The notes under the pieces: model-generated
Told to the model about the DNA's origin: nothing
Databases searched by the model: none
Seen by the model: only the letters and a program-made list of their open reading frames with translations
NCBI GenBank assembly: GCA_032051265.1
Contig: DAMBYU010000006.1
Location: 248,001-312,000, forward strand
DNA length: 64,000 bases
Direction of reading: 5' to 3'
Source: Dryocola sp032051265
GTDB lineage: Bacteria > Pseudomonadota > Gammaproteobacteria > Enterobacterales > Enterobacteriaceae
In this document: positions 8,486-16,761 of the stretch, one piece after another
Numbering within the stretch: the stretch's first letter is position 1
How the letters are laid out: each line of letters begins with the position of its first letter
Position numbers and translations under genes: made by a program

Positions 8486-9615
8486 GCGCAGGCATCGTAA
8501 TTATCGGTTCGGGCTTTGCCGCCCGCCAGCTGGTAAAAAACATCCGCAAGCATGACGGCGAAATACCCGTTCGCCTGATTGCCGCAGACAGTATGGATGA
8601 ATATAACAAGCCCGATCTCAGCCACGTTATAAGCCTGGATCAGCGTGCAGATGAAATGACCCGGCAGCGCGCCGGGGAGTTTGCCGAGCAGTATAATCTG
8701 ACGCTGCATGCTAATAGCTGGGTCTCTTACATCGATGCCAGCAAGCGCCTTGTGCAATGTGGCGATCGGCAATGGCCCTATGACAAACTGGTACTGGCGA
8801 CCGGCTCAAGCGCGGTGCTTCCCCCCATTCCCGGCCACGAGCTAATGCTGACGCTCAACAGCCAGCAGGAATATCTCGCCGGTGAAACAGCGCTGCGTGA
8901 TGCACACCGGGTGATGATTTTAGGCGGCGGTCTGATTGGCAGCGAACTGGCAATGGATTTTTGCCGCGCCGGTAAGCAGGTGATTGTGGTAGATAACTCA
9001 GCCAGCCTGCTCGCTTCGCTGATGCCTGCGGAGGTGAGCAGCCGTCTGCAGCATCGTCTGAATCAGATGGGCGTCGAGCTGTTGTTCAGGCAGTCTCTGG
9101 AATCGTTAACTAAAACCCCGCAGGGGATTGATGCGGCGCTGAGCAACGGGCGTGTTGTGAGTGTTGACGCCGTTGTGAGCGCTATTGGGCTGCGTCCTAA
9201 CGTCGAGCTGGCGAAGCGTGCCGGGCTTGCGGTGAACCGGGGGATTGAGGTTAATCGCCAGTTACAGACCTCTGATGCGAATATTTACGCGCTGGGCGAC
9301 TGTGCGGAAATCGAGGGTAAAGTACTGCCGTTCTTACAGCCGATTCAGTTCAGCGCCATGACGCTCGCTAAAAATTTGCTGGGGGCCGCCGACGGCCTGA
9401 CCCTGCCTGCGATGCTGGTGAAGGTAAAAACGCCGGAGATGCCGCTGCACCTGGCCGGTGAAACCCAGCGAGCCGATTTGCACTGGCAAATCACCGCCGA
9501 GCCGCAGGGATTGATTGCAAAGGGTTACGATGAGACGCAGCAGCTCAAAGCCTTTATCGTCAGCGAAGCGCATATGAAACTGGCGTTTGGGCTGCTGCGG
9601 GAACTGGTGCTGTAG
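8482..9615 (+). CDS. norW: NADH:flavorubredoxin reductase
   Basis: NorW passes electrons from NADH to the rubredoxin domain of NorV. The 377-residue FAD enzyme has the N-terminal dinucleotide-binding motif GSGFAARQL, a second NAD-binding motif GGGLIGSELA (about residue 150), and the FAD-binding motif YALGDCAEI near residue 275. It overlaps norV by 4 nt, so the two are translationally coupled. Length equals that of the E. coli protein. Confidence 0.97.
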   Translation: MSAGIVIIGSGFAARQLVKNIRKHDGEIPVRLIAADSMDEYNKPDLSHVISLDQRADEMTRQRAGEFAEQYNLTLHANSWVSYIDASKRLVQCGDRQWPYDKLVLATGSSAVLPPIPGHELMLTLNSQQEYLAGETALRDAHRVMILGGGLIGSELAMDFCRAGKQVIVVDNSASLLASLMPAEVSSRLQHRLNQMGVELLFRQSLESLTKTPQGIDAALSNGRVVSVDAVVSAIGLRPNVELAKRAGLAVNRGIEVNRQLQTSDANIYALGDCAEIEGKVLPFLQPIQFSAMTLAKNLLGAADGLTLPAMLVKVKTPEMPLHLAGETQRADLHWQITAEPQGLIAKGYDETQQLKAFIVSEAHMKLAFGLLRELVL

Positions 9616-9631
9616 GAGGGGTGAAAAAAGT

Positions 9632-9721
9632 CCGGTGGATGGCGCTAAAGCTTATCCGCCCTACGATTCGACGCCCAGCGTTCAGTTCCTGGGCGGATAA
9701 GCGAAGCGCTATCCGCCCAGG
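9632..9721. repeat. REP-like palindromic element pair downstream of norW
   Basis: The gap between the convergent norW and ybaA holds a REP-like unit (9632-9664, GGATGGCGCT ... TTATCCGCCCTAC). A 12-bp perfect inverted repeat follows, CCTGGGCGGATA (9688-9699) against TATCCGCCCAGG (9710-9721), with a GCG/CGC inner stem. Such elements are typical between convergent enterobacterial genes and may end or stabilise both transcripts. Confidence 0.75.
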
Positions 9722-9730
9722 CCTGGTAAA

Positions 9731-10087
9731 TCAGGACTCGTCCAGCAGCGGCATAAATCCGCCGTAGATCATGCGCTTGCCATCAAAGGGCATGGTGTCG
9801 CCAAACTCCTTCATGCGTGGGTCGGCCATCATTTTTCTGTTGGCCTCGTCACGTGCTTCTTTAGAAGGGTATTCAATCCAGCTAAAGACAACCTCTTCAT
9901 CCTCTTCGGCTTTGACGGCCATACGAAAATCGGTGAGCTTGCCTTCGGGCACGTCTTCAGCCCAGCATTCTACAATACGCAAAGCGCCAAACTCCTTAAA
10001 CAGCGGCGCCGTTTTGGCAGCCAACTGTTTGTACTCCTCCTTATTAGCAGCGGGAACCGCTACCACAAAACCATCGACATAATGCAT
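9731..10087 (-). CDS. ybaA: DUF1428 family protein YbaA
   Basis: The 118-residue soluble protein of the DUF1428 family closely resembles E. coli YbaA (MHYVDGFVVAVP; FGALRIVECW; PFDGKRMIYGGF). Its fold is a ferredoxin-like alpha/beta barrel of the dimeric type, and its function is unknown. The start was moved to the ATG at 10087 because GGAGG lies 5 nt upstream. In E. coli ybaA is also near ffs and atl, so its position here is partly conserved. Confidence 0.93.
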   Translation of the reverse strand: MHYVDGFVVAVPAANKEEYKQLAAKTAPLFKEFGALRIVECWAEDVPEGKLTDFRMAVKAEEDEEVVFSWIEYPSKEARDEANRKMMADPRMKEFGDTMPFDGKRMIYGGFMPLLDES

Positions 10088-10181
10088 TGTTGCCTCCACA
10101 GGGTGAGGATACGGGCGGGTGGTTTCCACCCGTGATGATTACGCCAGATAAGTGTAGCGATGAAGAATGGATGCTGCCCGG

Positions 10182-11003
10182 TCAAAATTTAAACAGCATT
10201 TCATATTGCGTAATGGGGTCCTGGCGGTAGCCGCAACTCAGGTACAGCGGGGCAATCTGCTCCGGGACGGAGCCTGCGGTAGAAAGCCCGGGGAAACGCT
10301 CATGCAGCAGCGCCAGCAGCTTTTTCGCATACCCTTTTCCACGTGCGGCGCTGTCGACATAAAGCATACGCAGTTTGGGTTGCTGCGCATGCGGGACGAC
10401 CATCGCGTAAGCGACATCGTCGAGCACATAAGCCTTGCCGGGCAATTTATAGAGCGTTTCAGGCGCGCTTAACCAGGGTAATCGCAGGCGGCTGTCGGTC
10501 ATCATTTTTTTCGCCATCAGCAGCGGGTCGATCTCCAGCAGTTCACCGGTCGGACGGAACAGCGTTGAGCCCGTGGCGTGAAAACCGACCAGCGTTTGCT
10601 GGCAGACAAACCCCATGCGTTTATAGAGCGCCAGGGCGCTGTCGTTGCCGACTATCACTTCCAGCCACATTTGCCGATCGCCGCGCGCCTGCGCCTCGTC
10701 AATTAACTGCCGGATAAACTCTTTGCCATGTCCCTGCCCGCGCAGTTCCGGGCGAATCGCAAATGCCGCAAGCCGGCTGGTCTGCCCACGGCGGACGATA
10801 ACCGCCAGCGCTTTTGGGTCACCATCCTGCAGCCAGACTTTGCTGTCATTGAGGCTGATGTCCTCAGCGCTAAAGCGGGTCGCGAAGGCGTCGCCGTCAA
10901 TGTTAAACGACACCAGATAACCTTCAAAACAGTGGGTAAGAATGTGCGCTAACTGATGACTGCTCCAGTTTGATGCCGCATGACTGATAAGCGGGGTTTG
11001 CAT
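10182..11003 (-). CDS. GNAT acetyltransferase with two tandem GNAT domains
   Basis: The 273-residue protein carries two acetyl-CoA binding motifs: LAAFAIRPELRGQGHG (N-terminal half) and LRMLYVDSAARGKGYA (C-terminal half). It is therefore a double-GNAT enzyme, in which often only one half is catalytic. The substrate is unknown. The chosen start at 11003 has GAGG 5 nt upstream. A longer frame to 11108 lacks such a site. It stands alone, divergent from a LysE-type exporter. Confidence 0.85.
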   Translation of the reverse strand: MQTPLISHAASNWSSHQLAHILTHCFEGYLVSFNIDGDAFATRFSAEDISLNDSKVWLQDGDPKALAVIVRRGQTSRLAAFAIRPELRGQGHGKEFIRQLIDEAQARGDRQMWLEVIVGNDSALALYKRMGFVCQQTLVGFHATGSTLFRPTGELLEIDPLLMAKKMMTDSRLRLPWLSAPETLYKLPGKAYVLDDVAYAMVVPHAQQPKLRMLYVDSAARGKGYAKKLLALLHERFPGLSTAGSVPEQIAPLYLSCGYRQDPITQYEMLFKF

Positions 11004-11137
11004 CGTGACCTCATTGATGGGAATTTTTCTTTCAGACAGATAAAGATAGCGCGACAAAAACGCGCCATGATTATTTTGTTCAATACCACACCAGGCCCGG
11101 CGTGGCACGCTGGTTGCCCAATAAATGAGGAGTGGTT

Positions 11138-11725
11138 ATGAACGTTGTCTGGTCGATGATGATTTTTGCGCTGGTCTCTTCCGTCTCACCGGGGCCGGTG
11201 AATATGGTGGCATTAAGTAGCGGCGTGAGTTTCGGTTGGCGCGCCTGCGTGCCGCATGTAACGGGAGCCACCGTCGGCTTTACCGCGCTGCTGCTGGCAA
11301 CCGGCTATGGTTTATATGAATTACTGAACTACTGGCCGATGCTGCAAGCGCTGCTCAGATTCAGCGGCATTCTATTTTTGCTCTGGATGGCCTGGCGGTT
11401 GGGGCGGGATAACGGCGACATTTCCCGCGCCAGACAGTTGCGGGCACCCGGAGCCATAAACGGCGCCATGATGCAGTGGCTGAACCCGAAGGCCTGGCTC
11501 GCCTGCGTGGCTGGCATGGGGCTTTATGCCCGCGACGGCAACCATGCGACGATCTGGCTCTTTGCCGCTATCTATTTTGTGATCTGTTATCTGTCGATTC
11601 TGAGCTGGGCACTGGCCGGGGCATCGCTCAGTGATTATCTGCAGCGACCTTCCCGCATTCGCCTGCTCAACAGAACGCTGGCCGCCCTGCTGGTGGGCTT
11701 CGCGGGCTGGTTAGCGTTGAATTAG
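11138..11725 (+). CDS. LysE/RhtB-family amino acid exporter
   Basis: The 195-residue inner-membrane protein has about six hydrophobic helices and the family signature SPGPVN near its N-terminus (residues 17-22). Members export amino acids such as lysine, threonine, homoserine or leucine by proton antiport. The substrate here is unknown. The ATG at 11138 follows AGGAG at 5 nt. The last four bases overlap the end of the convergent AraC gene. Confidence 0.88.
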   Translation: MNVVWSMMIFALVSSVSPGPVNMVALSSGVSFGWRACVPHVTGATVGFTALLLATGYGLYELLNYWPMLQALLRFSGILFLLWMAWRLGRDNGDISRARQLRAPGAINGAMMQWLNPKAWLACVAGMGLYARDGNHATIWLFAAIYFVICYLSILSWALAGASLSDYLQRPSRIRLLNRTLAALLVGFAGWLALN

Positions 11726-12534
11726 AGCAGGTCGCGGTATTGCTTAGGCGTCACCGCCAGATGCTGCTTAAAGACCCGCTGGAAGTGCGCCTGGTCGGCA
11801 AAACCGGCTGCCTGCGCCACGCTGACCAGCGCATCGCCACTTTTAAGGCGTTCACGGGCGATATGCAAGCGGCGGTTTATCAACAGAGCATGAGGCGTAA
11901 CGCCATAATGCTGTTGGCACAGACGAATCAGATGGCTCACCGAAAGATCGGCCGCCTGCGCAAGCGAGGCCAGCGTTAAAGGTTGGTCGTACTGTTGCTG
12001 GATTTTTTCGATGGCCCTGGCCAGTTGTTGGGGTGCGTTGCTAAAAGGATTTAACTGCGGACGCAGTTCTTGCTGCACCCGCAGCATAAATTCAACCGCC
12101 GCAGACTCTTTTTCCAGCATAGCGTATTGAGGACTAGTGACCCTAAGGTAGAGCTGGTTAAGGCCGGTATACAGCGTCTGACTGGCGGTCCAGGTTTGGG
12201 TAAAGTGGCAGGTGTTTTCTTCGTCATCGCCCAGTAACTGGTTTAACCAGCGCCTGTCGAAATAAAACATCCGATAGGCCCAGGGTTGATCCTGCACCGG
12301 ATTACAGGCGTGCAGCGCACCCGGGTTCATCAATACCACTGAACCTTCATCAATCTGTAGCTGCGTCTTCTCGTTAAGGTACGTGCTGGTTCCCCCCACT
12401 ACCGCGCCAATAGAAAAGGTTTCGTGAGTATGCGGCGCATAGCAAACGCCGCGTCCGTCCAGCACGTTTCTGACCTCAAGCCACGGCAGTGCGGCATCAC
12501 GCCAGAACTGCTGTTTTATCGGGTAGCGGGCCAT
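11722..12534 (-). CDS. AraC-family transcriptional regulator
   Basis: The 270-residue regulator has an N-terminal cupin sensor domain (about 10-150, CYAPHTHETFSIGAVVGG) and a C-terminal pair of helix-turn-helix motifs (about 170-270; LTLASLAQAADLSVSHLIRLC and VSVAQAAGFADQAHFQRVFK). The architecture is common in regulators of amino acid exporters of the LysE type, and the converging exporter gene may be its target (inference). AAGGAG lies 6 nt before the ATG. Confidence 0.9.
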   Translation of the reverse strand: MARYPIKQQFWRDAALPWLEVRNVLDGRGVCYAPHTHETFSIGAVVGGTSTYLNEKTQLQIDEGSVVLMNPGALHACNPVQDQPWAYRMFYFDRRWLNQLLGDDEENTCHFTQTWTASQTLYTGLNQLYLRVTSPQYAMLEKESAAVEFMLRVQQELRPQLNPFSNAPQQLARAIEKIQQQYDQPLTLASLAQAADLSVSHLIRLCQQHYGVTPHALLINRRLHIARERLKSGDALVSVAQAAGFADQAHFQRVFKQHLAVTPKQYRDLL

Positions 12535-12581
12535 GATATCTCCTTATCGGGCTGTAGGTTAGGTTTAACACAGCTTTGAAC

Positions 12582-13199
12582 CTATGGCACTACCCTTGAC
12601 CCGGCCTGCAGCTTTTCGCGGCGAACCGTAACCCGAAACCACGGCAGGCATAGCTGGATCAGCGGGCCAATGGCGAGAGCATAAAGCACCGTGCCCACTC
12701 CCAACGTGCCGCCCATCATCCAGCCCGCAAAAAGTACCGTCAGTTCTATTGCGGTCCGCACGCTGCGTACTGACCAGCCGGTGCGGGCGTTGATGCCGGT
12801 CATTAAGCCGTCTCGCGGGCCAGAGCCGAAACCTGCTCCGATATACATACCCGTGGCAACGGCATTCACCATTATGGCGCAAACAAGCAGGATGCTGCGC
12901 GTAACCAGCGACTCCAGCGGCGGCATCAGCGCCAGCGCCGCGTCCGCCGCCAGCCCAATCACGATGACATTGCTGATAGTACCAAGTCCCGGACGCTGCC
13001 GCAGAGGGATCCACAGCAGCAGCACCAGCGCGCCAACCAGGATCATCACCATGCCAATATTAAGGGAAAAGATTTTTGCCACGCCGAGGTGAAAGACGTT
13101 CCACGGATCCGCTCCCAGATCGGCGCGGACAAACATCGCCGTCGATACTCCATACAGCACCAGCCCGATGTAAAGCTGCATTAACCGACGTGCCATCAT
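12582..13199 (-). CDS. YczE-like membrane protein
   Basis: This 205-residue integral membrane protein has about five hydrophobic helices and the YczE/YyaS/YitT-family features DLGADPWNVFHLG and GAGFGSGPRDGLMTG. Its function is unknown. It is transcribed away from a MocR-type regulator that resembles YczR, the partner of yczE in Bacillus. The first two codons are both ATG behind AGGTGG, and either may be used. Confidence 0.83.
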   Translation of the reverse strand: MMARRLMQLYIGLVLYGVSTAMFVRADLGADPWNVFHLGVAKIFSLNIGMVMILVGALVLLLWIPLRQRPGLGTISNVIVIGLAADAALALMPPLESLVTRSILLVCAIMVNAVATGMYIGAGFGSGPRDGLMTGINARTGWSVRSVRTAIELTVLFAGWMMGGTLGVGTVLYALAIGPLIQLCLPWFRVTVRREKLQAGSRVVP

Positions 13200-13226
13200 T
13201 TTTCCACCTCACCTGTTCATTGTGGC

Positions 13227-13283
13227 TATACTTTCCGGCAAAATGGACTGATTATTAAGGTCCAGTTATCACAAAGTGGACTG
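13227..13283. promoter_or_regulatory. TGGACTG repeats, probable MocR operator
   Basis: The 86-nt divergent gap holds TGGACTG at 13244-13250 and 13277-13283, with the inverted copy GGTCCAGT at 13259-13266 between them. MocR regulators bind such direct and inverted half-sites. TATACT (13227-13232) may be a -10 box. The placement next to the regulator start suggests control of both genes, including itself. Confidence 0.6.
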
Positions 13284-13285
13284 TT

Positions 13286-14716
13286 ATGACACAGCGCAGA
13301 ACGGGGACCGCCTCACTGATCAAACTCCTGGGGCACTGGCACCAGACGCTTTCCCGAACGCCGGTTTATCGCCAGCTTGCGGATGGGCTACGTTTGTTGA
13401 TTCTTGACGGCAGGCTGCCACTGGACAGTCGGTTACCCGGCGAACGCGAGCTGGCAGCGGCGCTTGGCGTCAGCAGAACAACCGTTGCCGCAGCGCTGGG
13501 GCAACTGCGCGAAGAGGGCTATTTGCTCAGCCGCCACGGCTCAGGATCCACAACTATCCTCCCTGAGGGCGGACTTACCACCTCGCCAGTACCCGGCGTT
13601 GCCCCGGTATTGGATCTTTCGACTGCCGCATTATCCGCAGGCCCGGAGATTCATCAGGCTTATACCAGCGCATTAACGGCGTTACCCGAGCATCTCGGCT
13701 CCACGGGTTACGATCAGCGTGGATTACCGGAGCTTCGCGAAGTGATTGCCCGGCGTTACGCAGCCCGTGGCTTACCGACTTCAGCGGATCAGATCATGGT
13801 GGTAAACGGTGCGGTAAGCGGATTTAGCTTGATTCTGCGACTGCTAACCGGCCCCGGTGACAGAGTGGTTATCGATCATCCAACCTATCCGATGGCGTTA
13901 GCCGCAATTACAGGCGCATCCTGCCGCCCGGTTTCAGTCAGTCTGCCGCAGCAGGGCTGGGATACGGATGGTCTGGCTGCAACCATCGCCCAGACCTCTC
14001 CTCGTCTGGCTTACCTGATCCCGGACTTTCATAACCCCACCGGGCGCTGCATGGACGCCGCTACCCGTGCAATCGTGACGGAAATAGCCGCCCGCACCCG
14101 CACGGCAATAGTGGTGGATGAAACTATGGCGGATTTATGGTTTGACGAGCCTCCCCCGCCGCCGCTCGCCGCTTTTGATGATGCGGATAACGTCATCACG
14201 CTTGGCTCGGCCGGAAAAAGCTTCTGGGGTGGTTTGCGTCTGGGGTGGATTCGGGCCTCCTCACGCACTATCGCCTCACTGATACAGGTGCGAAATTCGC
14301 TCGATTTAGGCTCCCCCCTTCTTGAGCAACTGGCGACGATTAGCCTGTTCAACACGGCCGAAAATTTCCTGCCGCAGCGCAGGAAGATGTTGCTGCAGCA
14401 AAGGGATTTTTGCTCCGCAATCGTAAGAGAGCTTTTCCCTGACTGGCGAATTACCGCCGCGCCGGACGGCGGTTTATCTTTATGGATTGAGCTACCGAAA
14501 CCGCTGGCGACCGTCTTCGCCGCCAGCGCCGAGTCCATTGGCATTCGCATCGGCGCAGGCCCGCGCTTCGGCACAGAAGGCGCGTTCGAACGCTACCTGC
14601 GTTTGCCTTTTACCCTGGAACCCGCGTCAATGCGCAACGCGCTTGAACGCCTCCAGCCTGTCTGGAAACAAGTGACGCAAAATCGTGGATATGTGGAACG
14701 CGGGTTGACGGTTTAG
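13286..14716 (+). CDS. MocR/YczR-type regulator (GntR HTH fused to aminotransferase domain)
   Basis: The 476-residue protein has a GntR winged helix (about 20-90; LPGERELAAALGVSRTTVAAAL) joined by a linker to a type-I aminotransferase-like domain (about 115-465). The pyridoxal phosphate region is visible, including the Schiff-base lysine in TLGSAGKSFWGGLRLGW and the segment PDFHNPTGR. MocR proteins use pyridoxal phosphate as a sensor. It is divergent from a yczE-like gene, the YczR/YczE arrangement. The ribosome-binding site is weak. Confidence 0.88.
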   Translation: MTQRRTGTASLIKLLGHWHQTLSRTPVYRQLADGLRLLILDGRLPLDSRLPGERELAAALGVSRTTVAAALGQLREEGYLLSRHGSGSTTILPEGGLTTSPVPGVAPVLDLSTAALSAGPEIHQAYTSALTALPEHLGSTGYDQRGLPELREVIARRYAARGLPTSADQIMVVNGAVSGFSLILRLLTGPGDRVVIDHPTYPMALAAITGASCRPVSVSLPQQGWDTDGLAATIAQTSPRLAYLIPDFHNPTGRCMDAATRAIVTEIAARTRTAIVVDETMADLWFDEPPPPPLAAFDDADNVITLGSAGKSFWGGLRLGWIRASSRTIASLIQVRNSLDLGSPLLEQLATISLFNTAENFLPQRRKMLLQQRDFCSAIVRELFPDWRITAAPDGGLSLWIELPKPLATVFAASAESIGIRIGAGPRFGTEGAFERYLRLPFTLEPASMRNALERLQPVWKQVTQNRGYVERGLTV

Positions 14717-15163
14717 TTAAAGCGGCGGTAAACGCCGCTTTACCGGACTGCTTTTCACAATCGAGGTATTGCTCTGCGCAAAGTTTGCTAATTCATCCAG
14801 TATTTCATCCAGTTGCGCTATAGAACGGATGACCAGCCGCATCACAAAACAGTCCTCACCGGTTACCTTGTCACATTCTGTGCATTGTGGAATGCCCTGA
14901 ATGAGCTTTTCGACTTTATGCAGCATGCCCGGCATGGGTTTCACTCGCACGATTGCCTGCAAACTGTAGCCAAGCGCAGGGAGATACGCATCCAGCGTAT
15001 ATCCCCCAATCACGCCTTTTTCTTCCAGGCGCTTCAGGCGCTCCGCCGTGCTGGGTGACGAAAGGCCAACATGCCCACTCAGCACTTTCAAAGAGATGCG
15101 GGCATCCTGAGCGAGACAGGTAAGAATATGGCGATCTATATCATCAGGAAGGTAGTCAGCCAT
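14717..15163 (-). CDS. Lrp/AsnC-family regulator
   Basis: The 148-residue regulator has an N-terminal helix-turn-helix (about 8-60; SLKVLSGHVGLSSPSTAERLKRLEEKGVI) and a C-terminal RAM ligand-binding domain. It is divergent from an EamA exporter with a 104-nt gap and probably regulates it, a common pairing for amino acid efflux. Its stop directly abuts the stop of the convergent MocR gene with no spacer. Confidence 0.9.
   Translation of the reverse strand: MADYLPDDIDRHILTCLAQDARISLKVLSGHVGLSSPSTAERLKRLEEKGVIGGYTLDAYLPALGYSLQAIVRVKPMPGMLHKVEKLIQGIPQCTECDKVTGEDCFVMRLVIRSIAQLDEILDELANFAQSNTSIVKSSPVKRRLPPL
14719..14741. terminator. Hairpin at convergent MocR/Lrp gene ends
   Basis: AAAGCGGCG-GTAAA-CGCCGCTTT forms a perfect 9-bp stem just past the MocR stop, inside the last codons of the convergent Lrp gene. 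It probably helps to end the MocR transcript, although no long T-run follows. Confidence 0.5.
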
Positions 15164-15267
15164 TTTTATCTCACTTTAAAAGGAAAATAAGTAGTTATCC
15201 CTAATATTACCACTTCATCCTGCCCATGGCACTTGTCAGAATAAAGCCAACCCATTGGGAGGTGAAA

Positions 15268-16161
15268 ATGAAAACTGACATCAAAACTGGCAGCCTGCAA
15301 ATGATTGCAGCGATGGTTATTTCCGGCACTATCGGCGCGTTTGTGCTGCTCTCCGGACAATCCGTCACAAACGTAGTGTTCTGGCGCTGCGTATTCGGCG
15401 CGTTAACCTTATTCGCTTTCGGTCTTTATCGCGGAAACTGGCGCAGCCATTTGTCCCGTAAGATTATCTTTATTTCAGCTCTGGGGGGCATTGCTCTGGT
15501 TCTGAACTGGCTGCTGCTGTTTGCGGCCTATTCCCGTATCTCCATCGGCCTTGCGACGGTAGTCTACAATACCCAGCCGTTAATGCTGGTTGGGATGGGC
15601 GTTTTCATTCTGCAAGAGCAGGTCAGTAAAGCAAAGTGGCTTTGGCTGGTCTTATCTTTCGCCGGCATGCTGCTGGTGCTTTCCAGCGGGCTGTCGCACG
15701 GCACGGATGCTGGATGGGTCGGGGGAATAGCTATGGCGCTGGGCGCAGCATTTTTCTATGCCCTTACCGCCCTGATCGCAAGGCAGCTTAAAGGTGTACC
15801 GCCGCAGCAAATCGCCCTGGTGCAAGTCACCCTCGGCGTGGTGATGCTGCTGCCGCTGGCGGATTTTAGCCAGACGCTAACCCTTTCCGGCTGGGGCATC
15901 GTACTATTGCTTGGCGTGCTGCACACCGGCGTGATGTACCAGTTGCTGTATAGCGCAATTCAGAAACTGCCCACAGCCCTGACCGCTTCACTTTCTTTTA
16001 TCTACCCGGTGATGGCGGTGATTGTCGATCGCATAGCCTTCGGCCACAGTATGAGTCTGTTTCAGTTTGTCGGCGGGTTTATGATTTTGCTGGCGGCGGC
16101 CGGCATAAATATGGGCTGGGGTGAAAAAACGCAGGTAAAAGCGGCAAAGGCTATAGGCTAG
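15268..16161 (+). CDS. EamA-family (DMT) metabolite exporter
   Basis: The 297-residue inner-membrane protein has about ten hydrophobic helices in two EamA repeats (about 8-140 and 150-285). The first repeat contains VYNTQPLMLVGMGVFILQE and the second SFIYPVMAVIVDRIAFG. Family members export amino acids or other small metabolites. The ATG at 15268 follows GGGAGGTG at about 4 nt, whereas an upstream ATG at 15226 has no such site. It is divergent from an Lrp-type regulator. Confidence 0.9.
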   Translation: MKTDIKTGSLQMIAAMVISGTIGAFVLLSGQSVTNVVFWRCVFGALTLFAFGLYRGNWRSHLSRKIIFISALGGIALVLNWLLLFAAYSRISIGLATVVYNTQPLMLVGMGVFILQEQVSKAKWLWLVLSFAGMLLVLSSGLSHGTDAGWVGGIAMALGAAFFYALTALIARQLKGVPPQQIALVQVTLGVVMLLPLADFSQTLTLSGWGIVLLLGVLHTGVMYQLLYSAIQKLPTALTASLSFIYPVMAVIVDRIAFGHSMSLFQFVGGFMILLAAAGINMGWGEKTQVKAAKAIG

Positions 16162-16169
16162 CCAGAATT

Positions 16170-16283
16170 GGGTGGGGGCCCTGCCAGCTACATCCCGGCA
16201 CACACGTCACCTGCTGCGGCTGCTTCCTTCCGGATCTGACCGAGTTCACAAGTTAGTGTTGCGGGAGAACCAACAGAGCCCCC
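16170..16283 (-). ncRNA. ffs: 4.5S RNA (signal recognition particle RNA)
   Basis: These 114 nt match E. coli 4.5S RNA. On the minus strand the RNA begins GGGGGCTCTGTTGG and ends GGCAGGGCCCCCACCC, and the conserved Ffh-binding tetraloop region GTCCGGAAGGAAGCAGC appears near its centre with one change (GATCCGGAAGGAAGCAGC). It guides ribosomes making membrane proteins through Ffh and FtsY. Its 3' end lies only 8 nt from the stop of the convergent EamA gene. Confidence 0.97.
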
Positions 16284-16316
16284 ATTGAGAGCGACAGTTA
16301 CCTGACGCGCTGGCGC

Positions 16317-16345
16317 ATTATCCATGTTGCCCCGGGCAATTGCAA
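16317..16345 (-). promoter_or_regulatory. Promoter of ffs
   Basis: On the minus strand TTGCAA (16345-16340) and GATAAT (16322-16317) lie 17 bp apart, followed by a GC-rich discriminator GCGCC. This is a strong sigma70 promoter placed to give a short 5' leader that RNase P would remove from 4.5S RNA. Confidence 0.8.
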
Positions 16346-16447
16346 GCCGCAGGCGGTCAGGTGTTGGTTTCTTGCGCAACCGGCGTTTTTCTTGGCTCAG
16401 GAGACAGCGGCCATTATGCTTAGCAATGTCGTTTTGAGGATCAAGCT

Positions 16448-16759
16448 ATGGATAATCACGATTCTTTCCCGCAACGGGTTTACCAGATTATTGCCGCTAT
16501 CCCCCCAGGCCTTGTCACAACCTATGGGGATATAGCTTCGCTTGCGGGCTCGCCGCGCGCGGCGCGTCAGGTCGGCGGCGTGCTTAAGCGCCTGCCGGAA
16601 GGCAGCAAGCTGCCCTGGCACCGCGTGGTTAATCGTCACGGCGTCATCTCCCTTAAAGGGCCTGATTTACAACGTCAGCGTGAAGCGCTGCTGTCCGAAG
16701 GGATTATGGTTTCCGGGGATGGGCATATTGATATGCAGCGTTACCGCTGGAACTACTAA
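16448..16759 (+). CDS. atl: Alkyltransferase-like DNA repair protein Atl
   Basis: Atl (YbaZ) binds O6-alkylguanine in DNA and marks it for nucleotide excision repair. The 103-residue protein has the O6-methylguanine methyltransferase fold with GLVTTYGDIASLAG and the active-site motif PWHRV. Tryptophan replaces the acceptor cysteine, so it binds but cannot transfer the alkyl group. GAGG lies upstream of the ATG. It is convergent with ybaY across a set of palindromes. Confidence 0.96.
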   Translation: MDNHDSFPQRVYQIIAAIPPGLVTTYGDIASLAGSPRAARQVGGVLKRLPEGSKLPWHRVVNRHGVISLKGPDLQRQREALLSEGIMVSGDGHIDMQRYRWNY

Positions 16760-16761
16760 AA

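Noticed and set aside
9632..9721. Inverted repeats near norW as ends of a mobile element
   Set aside because: They match the style of enterobacterial REP elements between convergent genes. No transposase or target-site duplication is present.
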